From Owenia fusiformis (lineage: Eukaryota; Annelida; Polychaeta; Sabellida; Oweniidae): a stretch of 64,000 bases of DNA. Shown piece after piece: positions 35,362-46,369 of the stretch. Position numbers and translations under genes: made by a program. Position 1 is the stretch's first letter. Every line of letters begins with the position of its first letter. Below the pieces are notes generated by a model. The model ran no database searches and was not told the origin of the DNA. It was given only the letters and a program-made list of their open reading frames with translations. The stretch covers positions 33,160,166 through 33,224,165 of the forward strand of contig CAIIXF020000011.1 in NCBI GenBank assembly GCA_903813345.2, read 5' to 3'.

Positions 35362-35450
35362 ATAATATCTTGAGATTTTATAAAGCCAGTTCAGATGTTT
35401 TGAATATATTGTCAATTTATATATAATACATGCTGTCATGTATGTGATGG

Positions 35451-35456
35451 AATAAA
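35451..35456 (+). terminator. PWP1 polyadenylation signal AATAAA
   Basis: AATAAA 90 bases after the PWP1 stop, followed by a T-rich stretch (CTTTATTTG). Confidence 0.7.
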
Positions 35457-35965
35457 ACTTTATTTGAAAATTAAAAAGAAATGATTTTTGGTCATACCAA
35501 TTGATCGATCCCTTAAAATTTAGCTTGATCAGTGATCTGACCGCATCTGGTCAAAATGGAACCACTAATTGCAATGTTGTGTCACTGTTCGGACCTTCAC
35601 TGATCAATTGTAGCAAAGCTCTTTAGTCAAATCAAGCTTAAAGCTTCTTGAACCTATTGGTCTCCCTCATATTGTACAAAAAAGGTACACTTTGTTATAT
35701 TTCATTGTACTTTATTTTTCTAAACAAGGCAATGTTTTTATTAGTTTACTGTCATAAGCAATGATACGTAAGAATATATCATGCACATGCATTATGATAT
35801 CTAAAGTATTGAGGTTGTCTTAAAATGGTCATATGTTTGATCCATCAATTTTTTAAAACGCTTCATTTTTGGACAAATTCTCATGGAATGATTGCATGAT
35901 CAATCTGTTGTTACAGATCAGGTCAGACGAGATAGAGTCGATATGTTCATATTCACTGAGATATA

Positions 35966-36545
35966 TGAATTTATCCCATACTTGGACGTGTTACAGGTAC
36001 ATAAAGCCGGTTTGTAAAAACTTATATTTTCATCAGCGGGCAGATATAGCTTTACGTCCCGCTCCGAGCGGGCAGATATAGTATATCTGCCCGCTACGTC
36101 ATAATCGCCGCTCGCATATTTGTTCATAATCTGTAACGTTCGCGTAATGACTGTAAAATACAATGGAGAACACACAGACAATCGGGATCTGTTTGATGGT
36201 TTTAAAAAGGGAAGGGGCATCCACTTAATCAATCAAAAAATTCGAGAAAATAAATGTGGGAATATTTGAGAGAACAGGAAAATCCGCCCACGGTCAAGAA
36301 AACAAAACTGGATATGAATATTCTAAAATATTTCCACGATTGAACAATGTGAACCAGATGACCAAGATTGGTATGGGATAAACATATTATCCTATAGTCG
36401 GTTCAGGATATTTGGATTATCCCTTGGCCAATATAATATATTTTCCCTCGGGACCTGCGGCCCTCGGGCAAATATATTATATTGGCCTCAGGATAATCCC
36501 AATATCCTGAACCTCATATAGGATAATCTCTATATATTACAACTC
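35966..36545 (+). mobile_element. Foldback element family R2, copy A
   Basis: Starts near GAATTTATCCCATACTTGGA. It includes a perfect 29-base palindrome (AGCGGGCAGATATA, one base, then its inverse; 36067-36095), CGTCATAATCGCCG, and a long imperfect palindrome with arms about 36387-36444 and 36469-36527 (GGTTCAGGATAT..GGATTATCC). No protein. A second direct copy lies on the other side of eIF5A at about 38690-39080. Confidence 0.75.
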
Positions 36546-36671
36546 GGCTGTACCCTGACTGGAAAGTCACAATGTTCATTCTGCTTGCATCATAGTGTGG
36601 TGATCATTATAGATATCATGTGTTGTTTATAAGGTAGAGTCCTGCATCATGGACTAGGTATAGGTGATAGT

Positions 36672-38025
36672 TCATGGGTCAAAGTGGAGCTTCTTCACTC
36701 CAATGATTGCCTCTTGTTCGCAAGCAGAGAGGATGCACACCTGAAATTATAAGTAAGACACAATCAGTTTTAGTTCATTAAAGCCAAGCATTGCATCACA
36801 TTTTTGTGTATTGTGGGACAGATTGAGTTGTTTAGTAACATACATACACTACTTAGTACCTAGGGAAGACTTGATAAGAGACATATAATGTATTATGTAG
36901 CTTGTGATTAGTGAGAATGTTTTGTTCAGCAAAACGGAGCATTGGGGGATTGAATGTAACATTTGTGAATATTTTCATAATTTTATTGCCAAAAATCAGG
37001 TTTTCAGCTATTTAAATATGTAAGCTTAGTACCCATGGTACTTTTATATTATTTTACATTAGTGATATCAGTAAATGCATTGTTCAGTTAATTCTAAGAA
37101 TCTGTTTGAATTTTCATCCCTGCTTATATACAGATTCTCTCTTTAATGTTAAACTTACAGCGATATCCTCTTCCTGTTTGATGCGATCATGAATCTCCTT
37201 CCCTAGTCCATTGTCAGGAACCTTCAGGTCACGCCTGATCTCCCCATTCTCCAACAACAGCGATATGTAACCATCATGGGCCACAGACAACACCTAAATT
37301 GATATATCATACAGAGTTAATTGAAGCAATTATTAAACTAATTGAAATATGGTTCCACAAACAAATCATCCCAAATTTTGTTTTGAGGAAAGATAAATTG
37401 CTTTATACAACTCTTATCACGATGATTTTGTTATAAATATTATTCTATCTTCAACTTCAAGTACGAGCAGATTGATTTCAAACAAATTGCAAAATCAACC
37501 AATCACTGACATGTATTTCATTTTTGTTGACCTCTGGGACAGACATTGTGTGCTTTGATGGGCAGCTATCCTCATAGCGTGACCCAGTGAAAATGTCCAG
37601 GCCAACAAGTTGAATCTGAAATAAGGAAATAAATTATAGTTCAACTTAATATGTATATTTTATGTGTACTTTAGTTAAAGAAATTCATAATTTATTTATT
37701 AAAGTATTTTGAAGATTATAGCATTGCCATGGAGTATGAAATTCTCATTTATAATGTCAACACTACAAGTGTTGGTCTGCGTTTGTAACAAATGACATCG
37801 CATCTGTAACAAATGGCAGGTTGTGACATTTTGCATGTTAATGCCTTGTTTCTCCTGTCTTACCTTTGCATGACCGTGTTTCCCAGGTGAAGCACTGGAG
37901 AGGTTCACAATTTTACATGGGTGACCTTTAATCATCACATGACCACCCTTCCTCAGGGTTGAACATTGGACGGGGTAGCAGGATGCAGCCCCTGCCCCGG
38001 AGGAGGCGAAACTTTCTTCTGTCAT
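36672..38025 (-). CDS. EIF5A: Eukaryotic translation initiation factor 5A, 4 coding exons
   Basis: eIF5A binds the ribosomal E site and promotes elongation through poorly reactive sequences (such as polyproline) and termination; it is the only protein with hypusine. Exons: 38025-37864, 37615-37532, 37293-37159, 36740-36672, all AG/GT and in phase; 149 residues (human 154). The hypusine loop [11 protein letters not shown] is intact, the modified lysine being residue 49. The SH3-like N-domain ([24 protein letters not shown]) and OB-fold C-domain ([35 protein letters not shown]) are both complete. The start ATG (38025) gives an N-terminus of normal length; the frame is open upstream to the acceptor at 38058, so an upstream leader exon exists. 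The C-terminus is slightly short and ends KKLHFDP. The donor at 37531 (GAG|GTCAAC) is weak but fixed by phase. Confidence 0.97.
37760..37852 (+). repeat. Dispersed repeat family R1, copy c (partial)
   Basis: Contains GTCTGCGTTTGTAACAAATG, a second TCTGTAACAAATGGCAGGTT, and the end GTGACATTTTGCATGTTAAT..CCTTGTTT. It lies in the first mapped eIF5A intron, ending about 10 bases from the donor of the upstream exon. Confidence 0.75.
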
Positions 38026-38581
38026 TTCTGCTTGTTGTGTTCTTTTCAACCAAACCCCTAAATAAGGAGAAATTATACATAGTTTACTTTACATATTATA
38101 AAGAATAATGTAAAACTCAAGACCATTTCAATTGCAACCAGAAACTTCTAATTAGCCTTCACGTGAAAATATCCGGTGTTTATTTTAGATGGATATTCAC
38201 ATAGTGTATGTTAAAGTGTTACTTATTTTAAAGACTTAAATGTTATCATTTTGGTAACAATGTAATTATGAATTTTGCTTACCTTAACACCTGCAGTTGT
38301 GAAATAGTTTTAACAGAAACTTGAAATGTTCTTAAATATACAATAGAGATTACAACTTGTGGTGCAATCCTCATAGTCATCAGGGGGTCATTAACAGAAA
38401 TTTCGTAGAGTTACGAATTAGTAAATCAATTGTTGTAACCATGGATATAATGACGTCACAGTTAGAGAACAATGGATTTTATGAATTGTTAACTTTAAGA
38501 AGTTTCTGTTTATGGCCCCCAGATTATCAGATTGCAGCGCTACTACACATTTGTGTTAAGTTGATTGCAGAACCATCTATA

Positions 38582-38641
38582 TTTAAAGCGAACTCCTATG
38601 CAGTGTCTCGGTATATCACTGCACGGGAGTTCGTATTTAAA
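38582..38641. repeat. Hairpin, ~25-bp imperfect arms
   Basis: TTTAAAGCGAACTCCTATGC.. pairs with ..GCACGGGAGTTCGTATTTAAA across a short centre (TCTCGGTATA). It lies directly before foldback copy B and may be part of that mobile complex. Confidence 0.75.
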
Positions 38642-38689
38642 GTAGAAGTTTAATAACGTATTGTACAGGATTATCAATCATGATTGGAT

Positions 38690-39080
38690 AGCTATTTATC
38701 CCATACTTAGACGCGTTTAGGTACATAATAAAGCAGGATTGTAAAAACTTGTAAAACTTTATAGTATATCTGCCCGCAATGTCATAATCGCCGTTCGCTT
38801 TTGGTATTTTTGGAACGTTCGATTCGAGAAAAATGTGGATGGATATCTGAAAAAACAGGAAAATCCCGCCACGGCCGAGAAAAAAGGACATGAACATTTT
38901 AAAATAATTCCACGGTTTGTTTGAAATTTCTTAACTGTGGCCAATTGAACAATGTGAACCAGATGACAAAGATTGGTATGGGATAAACAGATCATCCTAT
39001 CATCGGTTCAGGATATTGGGATTATCCCTTTGTCAATATAATCCCACTATCCTGAACCTCATAGGATAATCTCTATATTC
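38690..39080 (+). mobile_element. Foldback element family R2, copy B (shorter)
   Basis: Same order as copy A: TTTATCCCATACTTAGACGC, GTATATCTGCCCGC, GTCATAATCGCCG, GAACAATGTGAACCAGATGA, then GGTTCAGGATATTGGGATTA and its inverse. It lacks the left arm of the 29-base palindrome and the centre of the long palindrome (present arms about 38994-39070). Confidence 0.75.
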
Positions 39081-39583
39081 TGATCGGTACATTTTGTTAC
39101 AATGTTTGTTATCCCAAGACAAGATTCGGTAAGGATAGCGAACCTCTTCATGTGACCATCCATCAATCAGTCTTTTATTTGAGCAATAACTTACATTAAA
39201 TCAAAATCTGAGTTTTTCATTTCTATACCAAAGTCATTAGTGAACTGTATCAATTTTCATTAAATATACTTTAACATCAAGACCAAACGTTATTACAAGT
39301 GAAACAATGATTATTTTTTAGAAACCATCATATTTTAGAAATCAAACTACATGTACCCGGAGTTGAGTTCTTTCTTTGACGTTGGAAACGTCAAAAGTGC
39401 GTAAGAATGCTTGCTTGATGTTTAAAGTTAATATTTAAACAACATTTTAAGAGTCGTCGCATCACATGATAGAGCGAACTTGACATTGGTATTCACCTTT
39501 TATTGATAAAAGGCCTGTATAGAGTGAGACATACTGGTCGAGCTGAACATTTTGCAAGCCCGTAGTCACTGTGAAGGTTTACA

Positions 39584-42500
39584 ATGGGATTATTAAAGAA
39601 AGTAGGAGGTGGGATAATTTGGATTGTGGATTTGATTCTAATGTTCATTAATCGTTACATTGGCATTCAGATTGTGAAAGTAAAGAAGGATGAACTACTC
39701 ACGAAATTCAAAGAGGTAAATTTTCATCATTAAATTTCCATATCACCTCCACAAGTGGTGACACATAGTTTCCAACTTTTTATGGACGGCGTTCGGTGGT
39801 CAGCGTCTGTAACTAATGCCAGGTGATGACATTTTGCATGCTCATGGCTTGTTAAGGTTATCTTGGAACATAACTGAAAATGGACCCTTTCTCGACCTAA
39901 TGATTTAAACATTTCTGCATCTTAAATATTCAAAATAGGTCAATTTGAATGTCATTTTATCATTATTTGAGTATTATCAAAATCATGTTCCAAAAAACGT
40001 TTTCACATACCTATCACCTTGACCTAGTTTTAGAGAGTAGCCTAAAGTTAATCACATCCTCAAAGAATACACCCATCATTATTAGAATAAAGTATTTATT
40101 GCATGTAGGTTCTAGAAGAAGATAATGATGAGCATTTATCAAGAAAATGGTTGCAGCCTGCGTCGACTTACTTATCTTGCTTTTCTCGGGACCTACGTAT
40201 CAGACCTAGTATGGCTATGCTACTCAGCTCCCAGTGGTTTTCCCATATCGAGACAGATAGGCAGATAAGCAGATACCTTCATGAAAATCCATCAGTTCTT
40301 CAGGTAATTCGAGTCAAAATGAGCCAGCTTTTTTCTAGTACCTCGAACAAGAAATACAAATGTAAACCATAGCTTTACGCCTTTTAGATACCAATTCAGC
40401 GACCTATATTCATCATCGGCCTACCCCGGACCGGTACTACTTTTCTCTTCAATATTCTTGCCCAAGATCCCAACCATTTGGCGCCACCTCTGTGGCAGCT
40501 ATTCGGCTCACCAGTACCACCTCCTCATACTTCTGAACCAGCGAAAATTAAATCGACTCAGTCAGTAATGGGTGAGTAAAAGATTTAATCAATAAAAGTT
40601 TGTGAAATGATGCAGTAAGATGAATTGTATGCTGTGAAAATCGAGTCTGAGGTAGCATTTTCGAATTCAACTGCCGGCTATCGGTTTAACCTACTTTTTG
40701 GCAAATTCATTCAAATATGAATGGAATAGTGGCAGGTACTATTCATTTCTAAATGAGTTGGCCATGAAATAATAGAATAATTCGACAGCCGGCAGTTGAA
40801 TTCGCGAATGCATTCTGATACACGATTGTTTAAAGCTAGTATACAATTGCAATGGACTGTGAATCAGTCGGGTGCTATCTGTAAGTGCGTTATTGATCCT
40901 ATGATTTATGATTTGAGTAGTACTTTAAGCATACGTAGACCAACACGTTGTGTCATTCCATGGAACACATAACTACTTTATCCTATACCAAGTAGAGTTT
41001 TCAGGGGCATATGGCCATTTCAATAGTACAAGGTGTAAAAATAAACAAATCATACATATGCAAAGTCATTTTATTGCATTTCCACTACTTACCGAAAGCG
41101 GGAAGATATGCACCGAAGCGGGAGATATGGGGGTTCTGGATATGGAAACCTCAAAATCAGGATACGGGATATATCTTACCAACTTATCTCCCTAAAACTC
41201 TACTTGGCATAGGATAAATGCACGTACACATACACTCACGTACGAACGCACGCATACACACAAATGCATGCACGCACACAAACGTACGCACGCACGGACA
41301 TACACGCACGAACAAATAAACGAACGCAAGCACACAAACACACATACAAATACACATACTTATGAAATTAATAAAAGGACATACGAACAAAATTACAATA
41401 ATTCTATTTCAAACTCGTTTCAGATTTATTTTTTGATGGCGAAGCTTTAATGAAGCATGAAGCGCATTCTCTGATGCCTGACGAATGTGTACATACCCTT
41501 GAGCATACTTGCTGTGGGAGGTTAGGACAATTTATGAGATTAGGTAAGAACAGGCCTTAATTATGATTATTTGAAATTTCTTTTCTGTTACAATTGAGTA
41601 CGCTTATTAGGTATTTTGATTCAAAAAATGTATGTTTTAGTTCTCAATATAGGTTTTAAGATATCTAAAAGTTATTTAGATATGTGTTTATTATTATTCA
41701 TTATCATAATACGGAGTTTAAGTACACGTTTTAAGAGAACTTACGTGAACGTAAATGAACGTTTAATATTATGATCATGAGCACCAGTGATTACTGTCTT
41801 CCTAATTGGTTTTCCAATTACAATTTTTTCCCTATACTTAAATACTTAAGTATGGGGAAGTAATTCCTACCAAGGTGAGAACAAATTACCAGATTAACAT
41901 AATTCTCAACGTTCAAGTACACGATCTTTTAAAACATGAAGCTTATCTCTCTATATTACTTTTCCCCACTTTACCCAACACAGGCATGGATGACTACTTC
42001 GAATGGTACAACAGCCCCGATCCTGACTTTCATGATACTATATACAGATTCTACAAAAAAGTCTTGCAGATATTGGCAGTTAACCAAGGTAACCCACTTG
42101 GTCGTTCCTACTTATCTATTGTCCCATTCCTCTGAGCATCGTCTATGTAATTATTTGACCCCAGTAAAGTTTATTTTTTGTTGAAGACTAATAAGATATT
42201 CGAGAGCTAGAATAATCTCGTTTCCATACCTCAATCTGACTGTTTTTCAAATTCAGCCTTTATTCAAAATTAGATAACTGTTTAGTTCTGTAGTTCAAAC
42301 AGGTTGCATTTCCGGAGAAGCTGACATTTTTTGGGCTTCATCTTGAAAATGATTTTTGTCGAAAAGAAACAAAGAAAAGAAATATCACAAAATATTCAAA
42401 ATGGGAAATAGGTTGATAAAATGTCAGCCAATGATTGCTACTCCTTGGAGTTGATTCTTTTCTAGTTCTGACGCAATTTTGCAATAATTCTTTTATGTTT

Positions 42501-43298
42501 ACCCTTTGCTATGAATGTTTCATGACTGTAATAGCTGCCCCGCTGCTCCACCATTTTCCTGCATTCGGTTTTTACATACATTTCAAAACTATATCAAACT
42601 TGCGAGTTGGTAAGTGAAATCAATATTCAATGAGCTGTTTATCGATTACCAATGTGGTTAGTATTTGGGTTTTTACTCCGTTTGTATCAAAATATCAAAT
42701 AAACAAAAATAAAGATAGTTGCACGCCATTATAAAATTTGCAATAGGCTAATTATATATTATTTACAGGGAAAGGGTCTAGAAGGTATGTACGCAAGGAT
42801 TACGGACACATGGCACGATTAGACTCCATCCTCAAGGTCTTTCCCGATGCTTGTATTATTCACCCGTCAAGGAATCTAAAAAGCATACTGGGGTCATTAT
42901 TTTCTCTTTCTGAAACATTGCTCAAACCAGCGTATCTCAATCTTAACAAATATGAGATGGCGTTTCAGCTACTTCAACGCTTAAAATTCCTCACTAGTGC
43001 TTTCCTCAAATTCCGTGAGGAATACGACCAAAGTTTAACCCCAGGATCGAAAAGCCAATTTATTGATATAAACTATGATGAACTAGTGGAGACACCGATG
43101 TTGCTTGTGCAGAAGATTTACGTTTATTTTGACATGACCTTGACCCCAGAAGCAGACGTCGCAATGAGGAAATATATAAAGGAGAACCCTCAACATAAAT
43201 ATGGTCGACATACATACAGTTTGCAGCCCTATGGAATATCGGAAAAAGAGATAGAGGATAGTTTGAAAGACTATATTGAATATTTCGACATTCATTGA
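39584..43298 (+). CDS. Membrane-anchored PAPS-dependent sulfotransferase, 6 coding exons
   Basis: Transfers sulfate from PAPS to an unknown acceptor. Exons: 39584-39715, 40109-40303, 40388-40571, 41424-41543, 41984-42088, 42769-43298; AG/GT junctions with consistent phase, 421 residues. Exon 1 encodes an N-terminal hydrophobic segment (IIWIVDLILMFI) followed by basic residues, suggesting a type II Golgi anchor or a membrane-associated tail. The 5'-phosphosulfate loop is IIGLPRTGTTFLFNIL in exon 3; the 3'-phosphate motif is in exon 6 (FPDACIIHPSRNLKSILGS, with Arg and Ser kept). Helix HMARLDSILKVFPDA and the end region resemble the Sulfotransfer_3/Stf-like group rather than cytosolic SULTs. 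The ATG at 39584 is the first in the exon. Acceptor substrate and exact subfamily are unknown. Confidence 0.9.
39740..39855 (+). repeat. Dispersed repeat family R1, copy d
   Basis: Contains CACAAGTGGTGACACATAG, TTTCCAACTTTTTATGGACG, GTTCGGTGGTCAGCGTCTGT and GATGACATTTTGCATGCTCA..CTTGTT. In sulfotransferase intron 1, just after the exon 1 donor. Confidence 0.8.
40663..40803. repeat. Inverted repeat, 17-bp perfect arms
   Basis: GAATTCAACTGCCGGCT at 40663-40679 and its exact inverse at 40787-40803; a further GCATT pairs outside with two mismatched bases between. A MITE-like foldback of about 150 bases in sulfotransferase intron 3. Confidence 0.85.
41218..41360. repeat. CA/CG-rich simple repeat (ACGCAC/ACACATAC)
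   Basis: Degenerate tetra- to hexanucleotide tract of ACGC, ACAC and ATAC units in sulfotransferase intron 3. Open frames over it are artefacts. Confidence 0.9.
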
Positions 43299-43414
43299 TA
43301 ATAACTGCGTTTAATTTCATAGTCAAAGATGATCCGAGGGGTCACGATTTGTCGCATTTTTTCAAGGTTATAAGCCAATGTCGAAATCAGTTGTATAACA
43401 TTTCCCTATTGGTC

Positions 43415-43420
43415 AATAAA
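43415..43420 (+). terminator. Polyadenylation signal AATAAA for the sulfotransferase gene
   Basis: AATAAA 117 bases downstream of the stop codon at 43298; no other signal intervenes. Confidence 0.6.
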
Positions 43421-46369
43421 AAGTCATTGAAAAATTAATTAAACAAAAGTGTTTTTATACCGATAAACAGACATTTAAAGTTTTGAAAAAAATTGACGCT
43501 AAACTCATTTTTAAACGTCACATACAGATTTCTATTAGAAAAGAAAAAATCAGTCCACTTGCATTTGAGATACAGTATAGGCCTAATAAGTATCCAAAGA
43601 TGGCAGTTATTTTCATGCGTTGTTCTTCAAACCAGTTCTGTTGTTTAGCACCGAAGACCATGAATAAGAAAATAAATGCCTAATATATGGCCAAGTGTAC
43701 TGATAACAGGACATATGATTGATAAAGCAAGTACTATGGCCCTTTTTATGTCACCACCAGACGTGGTGCCATATTGTTATAGTCTCCAACATTTTCATGG
43801 ACGATGTTCGGAGCTTGGTGTTCGGCGGTTGGCGTTCGTGGCTGCGTCTGTAATAAATGGTAGGTTGTGACATTTTGCACGTTCATATCTTGTTTAATTT
43901 ACAGAGGGTTAGAGAATATAAAAATGGTTTTGAATTTTCATCTCCATTCAGGAACCATCTCTCAATCCGAAATAACATCACAATCCACAGTTCCAAACCC
44001 GTCGGAAAGGAATTGTACGCGTATTTGCAATGATTACTTGGCACAATGGACAAGAAAACTAGCCAAGTTAATGAAGATGTTCATTCATGCTAGTCAACAT
44101 CAATTGTTCAGTACTAACATACTGGTATAGAAATGTTCCGAAATTGTTATTTTCTGTTGTTAATTAAAGCCAAAAATCGTTCGGCTCCACATACCGATTT
44201 GTTACCTTTGCAACAAGAATATCGACGATAGAAATGAAAAATGTTTTTTGGGGAAAAATGAAGGACACATTTTGACCAAATAATCAGGAATATTGGATAA
44301 ACATAGCCACAATGCCATCTTACTATTTCTTGAACTTTTGGAACATCCTGTATATCAAGTATCACGACGATTCACAAGTTCTCGTTGTTGTGTGTAAACT
44401 AATACTGATGCTTTCTGATCACCTGTCAGCTATTTTCTTCGCATCCTGAGAGTCCTTGATTATAATCGAAAAAATTAGACAAACTAACACAACATATGCC
44501 CTGATCTGTCTCAAGCGGGATTATCTCTGGTAATTAATGAGAAAATTATCGCCACTATCTTTAATTTTTGTTTTCATTTCTCTAATAATATGCGATAATT
44601 TTCGCCGAGAATTTTTTAGAAGATTAATAGTGCAGTCGATGAAAGGTGAAATGATACATAGTTTTGTATTTGATAAAATTTGATTAAAGAATTTCTGTTA
44701 TTCCGAGGTGTGAATATCTGAAGACCATCATTATCACTTCTTACCGGATTCTCAGCTCGATAGTGTAACCACCAGTGGATGGACTTACACGAAAAGACAA
44801 GCCAGAGTAGTTGCCAAAATTCTTTTTTTCGTATATAAGGTGAAACAAGAAAAAATGGTACCAGACATAGTGGAACAAAAATAATATATAGCTTTTAAAG
44901 GGAGCAACTTTGCATTTGAACAAAATTGAAAAAAAGGTTGAAAAAACTAAAGTTCGAAAAAACTGATAAGTTTGTTGGTTTGATCCGATCTGATGATGAT
45001 ACTATCACACCCGCAGGTGCGAATAACACGCTGGGTTAATTGCAGTATCTAATTCACAATGATGCGGATATGTTCAAATACGAGTCAAGAAAATTGAATT
45101 TAGGACCGTTTTTCATCATGTCCATATTCAAGATAGAATGTTACTTTCTACTTGTAGGTGATTTGTTTGTTTGGTTGTTTGTATTTTGTCTTGTGTCATG
45201 TTTTTGCAAATCTTTGTTTGTTTTGTGCAATGTTTTTGCAAATTGTGCTGTCTGATATTTTGTCTTCGGGTTGTTTGTTTGCGTGAATTTTTAACCTACA
45301 CCACCTAAAATAATATTGATTCATTTTTTACATTTTCAATAGCGATTCTAATAGTATCAGGAAAACCAAAAAACACGGATGACCAAAAATATCTCTGTCA
45401 AGAGAGCAAGCCAAAACTGCTCAACAAACTTTAGGCATTTGATTCATCACCCCCTCATCAAAAAGAAGGAAAATATATAGCTTCTCCCGACATTACATCA
45501 AGTATTTTTTGAAAGGTCAGAACAGCAAGGATTGTGTTTATAAAACACACCAAGTTCTGGTTTCGCCTTGCCAAACTGCCTTGGGTAAACCGACAAAATA
45601 AACTCCGACTTAATTGGAGCCAGATTGATTGAGTCTTCTCTCTTCAATTTAGACTCCTCTCGCCCGACGTGAAAATGTATCAGGTGATGATTTGAGGTGA
45701 AGATTCCCAGGTAGATATCCGCAAATAAAAAACTAGTAAAAACGCTAACAGGTCTAATCATAATATAACGCAAATTCAATTAAAATATTTGGAAAGGAAG
45801 TACGCAATAGCAGAAAAACATGTATACACTTGAAATAATGTATTAATTAATATGCCAAAATACGCAATCTGGAAGAATGGTAAAATAAGCATGATCAAGG
45901 GATGTTTTTCTTCATCGGTAGATAACAGAGAAAAGTTAATCAATCCGCATAGCAGGTGATGATTTGAGAAACTGTTTGTTTGATCCACTTGTTTCAATAC
46001 CTGAATGTACCTCTGTTCTCCAAACCTAGAATGTTCTTTATTCTAGTCCATACACAATGCCCTTTCTTAATTTTTATCGCACTTTTCAAAGAACATGGTC
46101 GTCTTCTTGTGCTGTTGGGTGGGCGTGCGGGCGGGCGGGCGCCACGTAATTCTTGTCAAAATTCCAGGAAACCCGCTTACCTGTTCGATACAAAAGATGT
46201 TACATATGCAAGAGGAGACGCTAGTGCCAAGATATAATTTGGTTTTTGGCATGCTTGAGTAAGGTAAAGCCTCCATTTTGAATTTTTTGATAAAAAGTGC
46301 GATATATATCACAGTGTGTCCTGTCTCCAATACAGAGAGATGAAATCTACAATATGCGCGATGTAACGT
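43421..46369. other. Intergenic interval
   Basis: No gene recognised. It contains an R1 repeat copy at 43748-43895, a GTTTGTTT-rich stretch at about 45160-45290, and a short GC-rich GGGCGGGCGGGCG run at about 46126. Open frames here lack recognisable motifs. Confidence 0.5.
43748..43895 (+). repeat. Dispersed repeat family R1, copy e (most complete)
   Basis: Starts ATGTCACCACCAGACGTGGT (short hairpin), then TAGTCTCCAACATTTTCATG, a GTTCGG/GCGTTCG GC-rich middle, CTGCGTCTGTAATAAATGGT and the end GTGACATTTTGCACGTTCAT..CTTGTTT. This is the best copy for building the family consensus. Confidence 0.85.

Noticed and set aside
41184-41390. Val/Cys-rich minus-strand frame
   Set aside because: Translation of the ACGC/ACAC simple repeat in a sulfotransferase intron.
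45498-45779. 93-codon minus-strand frame
   Set aside because: No recognisable family and no convincing splice sites; nothing nearby supports it.
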